A DNA stretch of 24,327 nt, taken from the NCBI GenBank assembly GCA_947628635.1, contig CANRAX010000004.1, positions 1 through 24,327 on the forward strand. Reading direction: 5' to 3'. The stretch comes from an uncultured Bacilli bacterium (GTDB lineage Bacteria > Bacillota_I > Bacilli_A > RF39 > UBA660). The notes under the pieces are model-generated. The model saw nothing but the letters and a program-made list of their open reading frames with translations. It was not told the origin of the DNA and searched no databases. Position numbers and translations under genes: made by a program. This document shows positions 1-7,074 of this stretch, piece by piece (positions within the stretch are counted from its first letter, which is position 1; each line of letters opens with the position of its first letter).

Positions 1-74
1 ACTAATTCTTTAATTTCTAATAAATTCATTTCTTTTAAACTACTGATAAAATCTTCTTTTGTTAATTTAGCCAT
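1..74 (-). CDS. rplL: 50S ribosomal protein L7/L12, N-terminal fragment
   Basis: This is the start of a gene that runs off the window edge; only about 24 codons are visible. The translation begins MAKLTKEDFISSLKEMNLLE, which fits the N-terminal dimerisation helix of the ribosomal stalk protein L7/L12 that binds the C-terminal helix of L10. A strong ribosome binding site (AGGAGG) lies at about 81-86. It follows rplJ by 26 bp, the usual rplJ-rplL arrangement, and should be cotranscribed from the rplJ leader. No promoter is visible in the short gap. Confidence 0.9.
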   Translation of the reverse strand, partial: MAKLTKEDFISSLKEMNLLEIKEL

Positions 75-100
75 TTTATTTCCTCCTTATATTTTATTTA

Positions 101-595
101 CTAATTTTCTTCTTTTTGTTTGCTATATAAATCTAGGCAGACTGATAAATCTCTTACTAAGCCAATCATGCCACCAGCTAACATTGTAAGTAAAGCATCT
201 CTTGATGGTAATGACGCATACTCAGCTAATTTAGCTTTATCTGCTTTATCACCATCTACAATTCCTACTTTCAAAGATAATGCTGGATGATTTTTAGCAA
301 ACTCTGCCAAAACTTTAATTGGAGCAACTTGATCTTCACCATAAGCAAAAGCACTTGGACCATTTAAAGCTTCATTCAAATCAATTGACAATTCATTAAA
401 AGCACGAGCCATTAAAGTATTCTTATATACTTTATAATCAGAATTTGTTTCTCTTAATTTAATACGCAATTCCTTAGCTTCACTATCTGTTATTCCACGA
501 TAATCGAACAATACGATAGTTTTAGCATTTTGAACATGATCTTTAATTTCATCAATTATAACTTGCTTTGCTTTTAATGCCTTTTCACTTGCCAT
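101..595 (-). CDS. rplJ: 50S ribosomal protein L10
   Basis: Ribosomal protein L10 forms the base of the stalk and carries L7/L12 dimers. The 164-aa length matches the family. Recognisable segments are the N-terminal part with VLFDYRGITDSEAKELR (about residues 28-44), the YKVYKNTLMARA segment (about 54-65) and the NGPSAFAYG stretch (about 78-86). A good SD (AGGAGG) sits just upstream of the ATG. The gene follows a structured leader (604-730), and a SigA-type promoter embedded in the 3' end of rplA drives it. L10 in complex with L7/L12 probably represses its own operon through that leader, as is known for related bacteria. Confidence 0.95.
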   Translation of the reverse strand: MASEKALKAKQVIIDEIKDHVQNAKTIVLFDYRGITDSEAKELRIKLRETNSDYKVYKNTLMARAFNELSIDLNEALNGPSAFAYGEDQVAPIKVLAEFAKNHPALSLKVGIVDGDKADKAKLAEYASLPSRDALLTMLAGGMIGLVRDLSVCLDLYSKQKEEN

Positions 596-603
596 AACAC
601 ACC

Positions 604-730
604 TCCTTATATTTTAGGAATGCCATAAAAAAGATTCTTACATTTATAGACAGTAAGAACCCTTTCATTTAACTACTAAGTCCTCGGTAGGATTTACTTC
701 TATACCTACTGTCTATGGCACCAATAAATT
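604..730 (-). promoter_or_regulatory. L10 leader (ribosomal protein autoregulatory RNA)
   Basis: This untranslated stretch between rplA and rplJ has the layout of the Firmicute L10 leader. On the transcript, GTAGG...CCTAC (minus strand, about 684-709) makes a hairpin followed by a CGAGG segment typical of the L10-binding kink-turn region. The element 707-716 is perfectly complementary over 10 nt to 646-655. That pairing excludes the terminator hairpin at 627-661. The design is therefore antiterminator versus terminator, controlled by L10-(L12)4; transcription attenuation of rplJL is known for B. subtilis. Pairings were read by eye, and no folding was run. Confidence 0.85.
627..661 (-). terminator. 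Attenuator terminator inside the L10 leader
   Basis: On the transcript GGTTCTTAC (661-653) pairs with GTAAGAATC (641-633), a 9-bp stem with one G-U pair and an 11-nt loop, followed directly by six U residues (632-627). This is a good intrinsic terminator placed before rplJ translation starts. Its 5' arm and loop overlap the 10-nt antiterminator partner, so only one of the two structures can form. Confidence 0.75.
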
Positions 731-736
731 GTCTTT

Positions 737-765
737 ATTATAACTTAATTTTTTTTATTTGTCAA
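737..765 (-). promoter_or_regulatory. SigA promoter of rplJ-rplL
   Basis: A perfect TTGACA (765-760) and a perfect TATAAT (742-737) are separated by 17 bp. The -35 box lies inside the last sense codons of rplA (Phe-Asp-Lys) and the rplA stop codon falls in the spacer. The predicted start near 730 matches the start of the L10 leader. It is among the strongest promoter matches in the window. Confidence 0.85.
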
Positions 766-1450
766 AATTATTTTCAACTTTAATTCCAGGACCCATAGTT
801 GAAGAAATTGAAATATTTTTGACATAATCACCTTTTACTGAAGTTGGTCTAATTTTTAAAATTTGTTCAACAAAAGCATTTAAATTAGCAAGTAAATCTT
901 CTTCACTAAAAGACGCTTTTCCAATAATACCATGAACATTACCAAAACTATCAGTTCTATACTCAACACGTCCTGCCTTAACTTCTTCTACTGCCTTTTG
1001 AACATCCATTGTTACTGTTCCTGTTTTAGGATTTGGCATTAAACCTTTAGGTCCTAAAACTTTACCTAATTTACCAAGTAAAGGCATCATATCAGGAGTA
1101 GCAATCATTGTATCAAAATCAAACCAATTTTCTTTTTCGATTTTCTCCAACATATCTGCATCCCCAACATAATCAGCTCCAGCATCACGTGCTTCAGCTG
1201 CTTTAGGTCCTCTAGCAATTACTAACACTTTCTTAGTCTTACCAGTTCCTTTAGGAAGTACAATTGCTCCTCTTAATTGTTGGTCAGCCTTCTTAGTATC
1301 CAAGTTTAAACGGATAGCTACTTCGATAGATCCATCAAACGTACTAGTAGAAGTTTCTTTAACTAATTTAATAGCTTCTTCTTTTGAATATACTTTATTC
1401 TTTTCTACTTTAGAAAAAGCATCACGATACTTCTTACTTCTTCTTTTCAT
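755..1450 (-). CDS. rplA: 50S ribosomal protein L1
   Basis: Ribosomal protein L1 forms the mobile L1 stalk of the large subunit, binds 23S rRNA, and in many bacteria represses its own operon. The 231-aa length matches the family. Diagnostic segments are KKYRDAFSKVEKNKVYS near the N terminus, GSIEVAIRLNLDTKKADQQLRG (about residues 41-61), the GKLGKVLGPKGLMPNPKTGT signature (about 126-145) and VEYRTDSFGNVHGIIGKASF (about 162-181). A strong SD (AGGAGG, 1459-1464) lies 8 nt before the ATG, next to a possible regulatory stem. It is the second gene of the rplK-rplA operon, and its last codons contain the rplJ promoter -35 box. Confidence 0.96.
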   Translation of the reverse strand: MKRRSKKYRDAFSKVEKNKVYSKEEAIKLVKETSTSTFDGSIEVAIRLNLDTKKADQQLRGAIVLPKGTGKTKKVLVIARGPKAAEARDAGADYVGDADMLEKIEKENWFDFDTMIATPDMMPLLGKLGKVLGPKGLMPNPKTGTVTMDVQKAVEEVKAGRVEYRTDSFGNVHGIIGKASFSEEDLLANLNAFVEQILKIRPTSVKGDYVKNISISSTMGPGIKVENNFDK

Positions 1451-1458
1451 CTTTCTTT

Positions 1459-1519
1459 CCTCCTTATGTGGTAAAAGCGGATTTTTTTAATTCCTTCCAC
1501 ATAGGCAAAAACCTATATG
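1459..1519 (-). promoter_or_regulatory. Candidate switch structure in the rplK-rplA gap
   Basis: Two stems compete for the same segment of the transcript. Stem A pairs CATATAGG (1519-1512) with CCTATGTG (1505-1498). Stem B pairs TATGTGG (1503-1497) with CCACATA (1471-1465), perfect over 7 bp, and its 3' arm abuts the rplA SD AGGAGG (1464-1459). Formation of stem B would put the ribosome binding site against a helix. The complementarities are seen directly; regulation is inference. Confidence 0.45.
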
Positions 1520-1526
1520 TTTAAAG

Positions 1527-1958
1527 TTACTCTTGTCCTTCGATTTTTATTCCCATATTTTTAGCAGTACCAGCCACAATTTTCATAGCTGAGTCTACAT
1601 CATAAGCATTCAAATCTGGTAACTTAATTTCAGCAATTTCTTTTAATTGAGCTTCTGAAATAGTTGCTACTGTTTCTTTAGAGCCCTTTACAGCACCCTT
1701 ATTAATCTTAGCATATTTCTTTAACAAGAAACTTGTAGGCGGAGTCTTAATAACAAAATCAAAACTTCTATCATCATATACTGATATTTCTACTGGTAAA
1801 ATATCTCCCATTTTATCTCTAGTAGCATCATTATACTTCGTACAAAAATCTTGTAAATTAATTCCGGCAGGTCCTAAAACCGTTCCAACTGGTGGTGCTG
1901 GTGTCGCTTTTCCTGCTGGGATTTGTAATTTTATTTTCTTTACTGCTTCCTTTGCCAC
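1527..1958 (-). CDS. rplK: 50S ribosomal protein L11
   Basis: L11 is part of the GTPase-associated centre of the large subunit. The signature LQIPAGKATPAPPVGTVLGPAGINL is present near the N terminus (quoted as LQIPAGKATPAPPVGTVLGP for its first part), as is the PPTSFLLKKYAKINKG segment (about residues 73-88). I chose the GTG at 1958 rather than an ATG at 1967. The protein then starts (M)AKEAVKKIKLQ like its homologues, and GGAGAAAGG lies at a suitable distance from the GTG, whereas it runs straight into the ATG. The product is 143 aa, as usual. It is first in an rplK-rplA operon with its own promoter and a structured leader. Confidence 0.95.
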   Translation of the reverse strand: MAKEAVKKIKLQIPAGKATPAPPVGTVLGPAGINLQDFCTKYNDATRDKMGDILPVEISVYDDRSFDFVIKTPPTSFLLKKYAKINKGAVKGSKETVATISEAQLKEIAEIKLPDLNAYDVDSAMKIVAGTAKNMGIKIEGQE

Positions 1959-1994
1959 GAAAAACACATCCTTTCTCCAAATTTAGTTTTCGCG

Positions 1995-2047
1995 AGTGGT
2001 CCAAATAGCTTGATTACCGCTTTAAAATGCAAACCATGCTTCCCACT
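1995..2047 (-). promoter_or_regulatory. Candidate L1-type ribosomal leader before rplK
   Basis: On the transcript AGTGG (2047-2043) pairs with CCACT (1999-1995), enclosing a broken helix: AGC with GCT, TGGTT with AATCA and GC with GC around an ATTTTAAA loop. The GUGGGAAG side resembles the GGUGGGAU strand of the L1-binding stalk in 23S rRNA. L1 is known to repress L11-L1 operons broadly in bacteria. The fold was made by eye and the L1 assignment is inference. A second AT-only inverted repeat (CTATATT with AATATAG, about 2052-2071) precedes it. Confidence 0.45.
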
Positions 2048-2078
2048 AAATCTATATTAAATTAAATATAGCCCTTAA

Positions 2079-2107
2079 ATAATAACATAAAGTCAATTAA
2101 AACGCAA
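2079..2107 (-). promoter_or_regulatory. Candidate SigA promoter of rplK-rplA
   Basis: TTGCGT (2107-2102) and TATTAT (2084-2079) are 17 bp apart, just after the nusG stop codon. An alternative TTGACT (2096-2091) has no -10 at normal spacing. The resulting leader of about 115 nt would contain the structured element at 1995-2047. Confidence 0.5.
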
Positions 2108-2118
2108 GTCTTAATAAA

Positions 2119-2652
2119 TTAAGCATTTTCAATTTGACTAATTTCAACTTCAACAGAAGTTTCTTGTCCAAATAAATCAACAAGTAAATTAACCTTTTGG
2201 TTAGCAAGATTAACTGAATCGATTTTACCAAACATACCATTAAATGGTCCAGCAACAATTTTAACTTTATTACCTACTGTAAGTTCAGTTTCAACATCAA
2301 TTCTACTAATACCCATATTGCCTAATATCTTATCTACTTCATATGGTTGTAATGGAGTTGGTTTAGCTCCTTTACCACTTGATCCAATAAAGCCTGTAAC
2401 ACCTGGAGTATTACGAACCACATACCAAGCTTCATCTGTCATTACCATTTCGACTAAAATATAACCAGGAAACATTTTTTTGACTTTTTCTTTAGTTACC
2501 CCATCTTTTACTTCAACAACTTTTTCTTCTGGTATAACAACTCTAAAGATATAATCTTGCATATCCATAGATTCAGCTCGCATTTCAAGTTTTTCTTTAA
2601 CCTTATTTTCATGTCCTGAATAAGTATTTACTACATACCATTGTTTTTCCAT
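2119..2652 (-). CDS. nusG: Transcription termination/antitermination protein NusG
   Basis: NusG binds RNA polymerase and modulates pausing, termination and transcription-translation coupling. The 177-aa protein has the NGN domain, starting KQWYVVNTYSGHENKVKEKL (residues 3-22), with FPGYILVEMVMTDEAWYVVR (about 61-80) and NTPGVTGFIG. It ends in a KOW domain with VGNKVKIVAGPFNGMFGKID (about 126-145). A good SD (AAGGAGTG) precedes the ATG. It follows secE by 10 bp; secE-nusG is a conserved operon, here driven by the promoter at 2969-2997. Confidence 0.97.
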   Translation of the reverse strand: MEKQWYVVNTYSGHENKVKEKLEMRAESMDMQDYIFRVVIPEEKVVEVKDGVTKEKVKKMFPGYILVEMVMTDEAWYVVRNTPGVTGFIGSSGKGAKPTPLQPYEVDKILGNMGISRIDVETELTVGNKVKIVAGPFNGMFGKIDSVNLANQKVNLLVDLFGQETSVEVEISQIENA

Positions 2653-2662
2653 ACAGCACTCC

Positions 2663-2908
2663 TTAATTAAATAATGTTTGAATTAATGCAAAAATAATAT
2701 CTATTGCATAAAAGAATAAAGAACAAAAGACTACAAATACAATTGTTGCAATGGAATATTTAATCATATTATCTTTTGAAGTCCAATGAACTTTGTGAAA
2801 TTCACTTTTTACACCATGACAAAATATTCTAAATCTTACCCATAGACTTTGTTTTTCTTTTTTTTCAACTTTTTTTGCTTTATTTTTCTTTTTTTGTACA
2901 TCCGCCAT
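2663..2908 (-). CDS. secE: Preprotein translocase subunit SecE
   Basis: SecE is the small essential clamp subunit of the SecYEG channel. The 81-aa protein has a Lys-rich cytoplasmic N terminus, the conserved amphipathic region with VKSEFHKVHWTSKDNMIKYS, and one C-terminal membrane helix (roughly residues 51-75). The frame extends to a GTG at 2917, but AGGTG lies about 6 nt from the ATG at 2908 and overlaps that GTG, so I chose the ATG. It is first in the secE-nusG operon, with a strong promoter about 60 bp upstream. Confidence 0.94.
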   Translation of the reverse strand: MADVQKKKNKAKKVEKKEKQSLWVRFRIFCHGVKSEFHKVHWTSKDNMIKYSIATIVFVVFCSLFFYAIDIIFALIQTLFN

Positions 2909-2968
2909 TTTATTCACCTATCCATAATTTAATTCAAAATAAAAACACAATCAAGTGCTTACATCTAT

Positions 2969-2997
2969 AAAATAGCATATCAGCCCTTAATTGTCAA
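2969..2997 (-). promoter_or_regulatory. SigA promoter of secE-nusG
   Basis: TTGACA (2997-2992) and TATTTT (2974-2969) are 17 bp apart, with TGC immediately before the -10 box (extended -10). It lies downstream of the unknown anchored protein and separates secE-nusG from the sigH-like unit. Confidence 0.75.
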
Positions 2998-3020
2998 TAA
3001 ATTTTTTCTACAATCATTTA

Positions 3021-3758
3021 TTAAAATAAACTTAAAAGCAAAGCTAACAAACTTACTGCAATACCTGTAATCAAAATAATTGTAGGTATTATCAAATAAT
3101 TGATAAAAGCCGTATCTTTTAAACCATTTATCTGTTTATATATATTATCATTTATTTTATCATTATCTAAAGGTTCATCTTTAAAGCCCAAACCATTACT
3201 TTTAACTAATTGTTTACTACTATTTTTACCTTCACTGCCAGCTACTTCTCTTTCTAAACTTTCCAAATCTTTTTTCTTCTTTTCAGCTAAATACTCTGAA
3301 TAATAAACACCTGCTCCTCTTTGAATAACACCTCGATAATAAGGAACGTCTCCCTGTGGTAAATTTTTAGCAAATTCTTCAAAATTTTCTTTTAAAAAGT
3401 CTTCCTTTAAATAACGTAATAAATTAGTATATAAACCAATTTGCAAACAAGCAGAATGAAATATATCTTCTTTTTTTAATCTTTCTTGTATGGAAAAATC
3501 TTGTGGCATTTCTAACAAAGTATTAAATTTTATTTGCTTAGGTGAATTATTTAAAATTTGTATTTCCAAAGGACTAAATGATTTTACACAATAACCATGC
3601 TTATGAACATACTTCATCGCTATATCCATATTTAAGAATACTTCTTCCATTTGTTCATCACTAATATGTCCAAGTTCTCCTTCTCTTCCAGTCCAGTCAT
3701 ATAAGTTTGTTTCTACGTCATTATCATTATTATTTGAAAAATTTACTATCTTCGCCAT
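3021..3758 (-). CDS. Tail-anchored protein of unknown family with a degenerate kinase-like region
   Basis: I do not recognise this 245-aa protein as a named family. It has a soluble N-terminal region, a Lys/Glu-rich charged linker (about residues 157-215) and a single C-terminal membrane helix (about 219-243) with almost nothing after it, so it is probably tail-anchored with its bulk in the cytoplasm. Residues 49-69 (KYVHKHGYCVKSFSPLEIQI and on) resemble the catalytic-loop region of protein kinases (HG..HRD.KP.N), but the HRD aspartate and the asparagine are missing and no P-loop or DFG is seen. If related, it is a pseudokinase. It starts 49 bp after the sigH-like gene with a good SD (AGGTGG) and occupies the place of rpmG in B. 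subtilis. The kinase resemblance is weak. Confidence 0.75.
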   Translation of the reverse strand: MAKIVNFSNNNDNDVETNLYDWTGREGELGHISDEQMEEVFLNMDIAMKYVHKHGYCVKSFSPLEIQILNNSPKQIKFNTLLEMPQDFSIQERLKKEDIFHSACLQIGLYTNLLRYLKEDFLKENFEEFAKNLPQGDVPYYRGVIQRGAGVYYSEYLAEKKKKDLESLEREVAGSEGKNSSKQLVKSNGLGFKDEPLDNDKINDNIYKQINGLKDTAFINYLIIPTIILITGIAVSLLALLLSLF

Positions 3759-3807
3759 TATACCACCTATTATAATTTTACTCTAAAAGTAGAAAAAAAA
3801 CAATTTA

Positions 3808-4386
3808 TTAAATTACCTTTTGCAAATTATCGTGTAAAATTTTTTTTATTTTGGCTAAACGTGATTGTACGGTACTTACTGGAATATCCAATAGACAAGC
3901 TATTTCTTTATAAGTAAATCCATTAAAACGCAATTCAAAAACTGTGCTAAATTTATAATCTAATGAATATTTTAATTTCACAAACTCTTCTTCAATAGAC
4001 TTATCCATATAATCAAAACTTGCATAATCTTTCACATTATGTAAAATTTCTTCATTATGCAAACTTCTACTTAAAATAGTATGTTTTTCAACTTTCAAAT
4101 TTCTAACAAAAGAAAGCAAATGCTTATTAATAACATTAGGTGCATACGTATAAAATAAAACATTTTTCTTTTCATCATAAGTTAAAATTGCTCTATTAAA
4201 AGCAATTAATCCTTCTTGAACATAATCATCAAAATCAGCTCCTAAATCTTTGTTAATCAAATAAAATTTAGAAGCTATCTTTTTTATAATAGGAAAATAT
4301 TTTTCAAACATAATATCCCTTGCATCATCACTATTTTCTCTAATCATATATAACACTTCATAATCATTAACATTTTTATAATTCAT
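3808..4386 (-). CDS. sigH: Sigma-70 family sigma factor, SigH-like
   Basis: This 192-aa sigma factor has region 2 with DFDDYVQEGLIAFNRAILTY (about residues 51-70) followed by YTYAPNVINKHLLSFVR, and region 4 with an HTH, GFTYKEIACLLDIPVSTVQS (about 155-174). It lacks regions 1 and 3. In B. subtilis SigH (sigma-30) drives early sporulation and competence genes. Position supports that assignment: it follows rlmB and precedes secE, as sigH does in B. subtilis. Sequence divergence is clear, so the promoters it recognises cannot be assumed. The start follows an AGGG SD with a 5-bp gap from the rlmB stop, suggesting cotranscription from mrnC onward. Confidence 0.8.
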   Translation of the reverse strand: MNYKNVNDYEVLYMIRENSDDARDIMFEKYFPIIKKIASKFYLINKDLGADFDDYVQEGLIAFNRAILTYDEKKNVLFYTYAPNVINKHLLSFVRNLKVEKHTILSRSLHNEEILHNVKDYASFDYMDKSIEEEFVKLKYSLDYKFSTVFELRFNGFTYKEIACLLDIPVSTVQSRLAKIKKILHDNLQKVI

Positions 4387-4392
4387 TATACC

Positions 4393-5088
4393 CTACTTTC
4401 TATTTCGGATTATTTCATAAATCATTATTCCTGTCGCAACTGAAGCATTTAAACTGTTGGTTTTGCCATACATAGGTATTTTAGCTAGAAAATCACAATT
4501 TTTTTCGACAATTTTGGAAATACCTTTTCCCTCATTTCCAACTACTAAAACTATTTTTCCATCATAGTTAATATTCCTATAATCAATACTTTTTTCAGCC
4601 AAAGTAGTACCAATTATCCAAAACCCATTAGCTTTTAGTTCATTAATAGTATTTACTAAATTAGTAACAGAAACAATATGGACATTTTCCAGTGTTCCAA
4701 CACTTGTTTTCATAACTGTGGCATTTATTCCTACTTGTCTATCTTTTGGAATAATTATAGCGTTTATGCCACCAGCTTCACAAGTTCTAATAATAGCTCC
4801 AACATTATGTGGATCCTCTAAATGATCTAAAATAACTATTATTTTCTCATTTATAATGTCTTCAACTTTATAATATTTATAATCCGGAATAGTTAGTATT
4901 ATACCTTGATGAAGTCCATCTACCAAATGATCAATTTCTTTTTTTGACTTATATATAAACGGCAAATTATTTTTTTCTATTAATGAAATTATTAAATTGT
5001 CATCAAAACCATTCTGCAAAATTATTTTTTCAACTTTTTTACCATTTTGTAAAATTTCTTTCGCAACATTTCTTCCATAAACTAACAT
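4393..5088 (-). CDS. rlmB: 23S rRNA 2'-O-methyltransferase, TrmH/RlmB family
   Basis: This is a SPOUT-class SAM-dependent methyltransferase that methylates ribose in 23S rRNA (RlmB methylates G2251 in E. coli). The N-terminal substrate-binding domain begins LVYGRNVAKEIL. The three SPOUT motifs are intact: DPHNVGAIIRT (about residues 92-102), IVLVVGNEGKGI (about 179-190) and IPMYGKTNSLNASVATGI (about 204-221). The 231-aa length is slightly short for the family. It starts 4 bp after mrnC, matching the B. subtilis cysS-mrnC-rlmB order, although rae1 (yacP) is absent downstream. The exact target nucleotide is inferred from context. Confidence 0.9.
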   Translation of the reverse strand: MLVYGRNVAKEILQNGKKVEKIILQNGFDDNLIISLIEKNNLPFIYKSKKEIDHLVDGLHQGIILTIPDYKYYKVEDIINEKIIVILDHLEDPHNVGAIIRTCEAGGINAIIIPKDRQVGINATVMKTSVGTLENVHIVSVTNLVNTINELKANGFWIIGTTLAEKSIDYRNINYDGKIVLVVGNEGKGISKIVEKNCDFLAKIPMYGKTNSLNASVATGIMIYEIIRNRK

Positions 5089-5092
5089 ATCT

Positions 5093-5464
5093 TTACTTTA
5101 AGATGAACTTCATTATTTCATCTAACCTTTCATCATTTTTTATAAACTCTAAATACCCTACTAAACATTCAAGACCCGTAGCATATTTATAGGTTATAAT
5201 ATCACAGTTTTTTGGATGAGAAGTAGTTTTATAATTTCTTGCTCTTTTAATTAAATTTAATTCTTCTTCCGTAAAAAAATCATTATCAAGCATTTCTTTT
5301 AAATAACTAGCTTGACTCTTAGCACTAACATACTTAATTGCTTCTTTTTGCAATTTATCAACAGTACCTATACCCTTTAAAATTAAATATTTTCTTACAT
5401 AATTTTCATATACAGTATCACCTAAATAAGCTAATACTAATACATTTATTCCTTTAACATCCAT
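5093..5464 (-). CDS. mrnC: Mini-ribonuclease 3
   Basis: Mini-III is an RNase III-like nuclease without a double-stranded RNA-binding domain; it matures 23S rRNA ends in Bacillus. The 123-aa protein has the catalytic segment VLAYLGDTVYENYVRKYLI (about residues 10-28), with the acidic pair D16/E20, the central RARNYKTTSHPKN segment, and ATGLECLVGYLEF with its conserved Glu near the C terminus. It has its own SD (TTAGGAGTG) and lies 38 bp after cysS, with a small terminator-like palindrome in that gap. Confidence 0.9.
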   Translation of the reverse strand: MDVKGINVLVLAYLGDTVYENYVRKYLILKGIGTVDKLQKEAIKYVSAKSQASYLKEMLDNDFFTEEELNLIKRARNYKTTSHPKNCDIITYKYATGLECLVGYLEFIKNDERLDEIMKFILK

Positions 5465-5484
5465 ATATAAATCACTCCTAAAGA

Positions 5485-5505
5485 AAAAGCATTTAAATGC
5501 TTTTA
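5485..5505 (-). terminator. Intercistronic hairpin between cysS and mrnC
   Basis: AAAAGCATTT and AAATGCTTTT form a perfect 20-nt palindrome overlapping the cysS stop codon; on the transcript it is followed by UUCUUU. It looks like a partial terminator or 3'-end stabiliser that would reduce, not block, read-through into mrnC, which has no clear promoter of its own. Confidence 0.5.
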
Positions 5506-6900
5506 TATAATTTCATAAGTTGTTCCTTCTGCATTATCAATCAGTTTTATTCCTTTTGCCAAAAGTTCATCACGTATGGTATCAGCTTTGACAAAATCTT
5601 TCTTCGCTTTAGCTTCTTTTCTTTCTTCTATTTTTTCCAAAATTTCTTTCTCAGCAATCTTAGCCACTTGCTGCTCTGGTTTTTGACACAAATCTAATGA
5701 TAACACTTTATCAAAATCTTTTATTAATTCAAATTTAGTGGCATCATTTAAATCATCAGCTTTTAAAACATCAAAAAGAATTGTTATCATCATTGAAGTA
5801 TTAATGTCATTTTCAAAACTTTCTTTAAATTTATCAATAAAATTAAACATTTTCTCTTGATCAACATCACCGTCTCTATCTAAAGAAGCAATTTTATTTC
5901 TTAATTTTTTCAAAGCTCTTTTAGCAATATCCAAAGATTCATAAGAAAAAACAAGTGAATTTCTATAATGGCTATTAAGACAAAAATAACGATAATCAAG
6001 TGGACTATAACCTTTTTCCATTAACAAAGATAATGTTAAAAACTCACCCTTAGACTTACTCATTTTACCACTTTTATCATTTAAATGAGCTCCATGACAC
6101 CAATATTTGCACCACTTATGTCCTAAAAAAGCTTCACTTTGAGCAATCTCATTTGTATGATGAGGAAAAATATTGTCAACACCACCACAATGGATATCTA
6201 AATACTCACCCAAAGTTTCATAGGAAATTCCTGAACATTCAATATGCCAACCTGGATAACCAACTCCCCAAGGAGAATCCCACTTTAATATTTGGTTTTC
6301 AAACTTGGAAACTGTAAACCACAACACAAAATCAGCCGGATTTTTTTTCGCACTGTCTTCTTCAACTGTATCTCTAACTCCGATTTTTAACTCATCAGGA
6401 TTTTTACCAGACAATCTGTAATAATCATTAGCCTTACTTATATCAAAATATACATTTCCATTAGATATGTAAGCATAATTATTCTCAAGCATTTTTTCTA
6501 TCATTTTTATATATGTAGGAATATAATCACTAGCCTTAGCAATAATCTTAGGAATTTCCATGTTTAATTTACGCATATCATCAAGAAATGCCTCAGTATA
6601 AAAATTAGCTATTTCATAAACATCTTTGCCTTCTCTTTTTGCCCCTTCTAGCATTTTGTCTTTACCTGTATCACTATCACTAGTTAAATGTCCAACGTCT
6701 GTTATATTCATTGCTCGTTTTACATCATATCCTATATATTCTAACCCTTTTTGTAAAACATCTTCAAATATATAAGTACGTAAATTACCAATATGTGCAT
6801 AATTATAAACTGTTGGTCCACATGTATAGATTTTAACTTTTCCCTCTTCAAAAGGAATAAATTCTTCTATTTGCTTACTTAATGTATTATAAAGTTTCAT
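5503..6900 (-). CDS. cysS: Cysteinyl-tRNA synthetase
   Basis: This class I aminoacyl-tRNA synthetase charges tRNA-Cys. The 465-aa product is close to the usual length. The HIGH motif is HIGN (residues 36-39) and KMSKS is at 279-283. All four zinc ligands can be placed with normal spacing: C27, C222, H247 and E251. The frame extends to a TTG at 6906, but AGGTGG (6912-6907) lies 6 nt before the ATG at 6900, so I chose the ATG. It heads a cysS-mrnC-rlmB-sigH series, as in B. subtilis, but gltX and cysE are missing upstream. No T-box leader is visible in the 174-bp gap before it; I see no clear feature there. Confidence 0.96.
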   Translation of the reverse strand: MKLYNTLSKQIEEFIPFEEGKVKIYTCGPTVYNYAHIGNLRTYIFEDVLQKGLEYIGYDVKRAMNITDVGHLTSDSDTGKDKMLEGAKREGKDVYEIANFYTEAFLDDMRKLNMEIPKIIAKASDYIPTYIKMIEKMLENNYAYISNGNVYFDISKANDYYRLSGKNPDELKIGVRDTVEEDSAKKNPADFVLWFTVSKFENQILKWDSPWGVGYPGWHIECSGISYETLGEYLDIHCGGVDNIFPHHTNEIAQSEAFLGHKWCKYWCHGAHLNDKSGKMSKSKGEFLTLSLLMEKGYSPLDYRYFCLNSHYRNSLVFSYESLDIAKRALKKLRNKIASLDRDGDVDQEKMFNFIDKFKESFENDINTSMMITILFDVLKADDLNDATKFELIKDFDKVLSLDLCQKPEQQVAKIAEKEILEKIEERKEAKAKKDFVKADTIRDELLAKGIKLIDNAEGTTYEII

Positions 6901-7074
6901 TAACAACCACCTACTAGTAGTATATCAAAAAAAATGAAAAAAGACACTATCTAAATATGTGCCTATTCATTAGCAAAACAGAAATTAATTTAAATCAAAA
7001 TTAAAAATTACAACCTAAAATGCAAATCTTTAACATAAATTAAAACTTAAACAACTCTAATTTATAAAATTAAA

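Noticed and set aside
3780..3825. Terminator after the sigH-like gene
   Set aside because: Only a 5-bp A/T stem with a 3-nt loop precedes the T-run; too weak to claim.
6919..6950. TATACT with a TGA extension before cysS, as a promoter
   Set aside because: The predicted start would fall in the ribosome binding site, and no -35 box is present. The same holds for a TATACT before the CitC-like gene (about 23455).
6901..7074. T-box riboswitch before cysS
   Set aside because: No TGGNACCGCG-like antiterminator sequence and no terminator hairpin are present.
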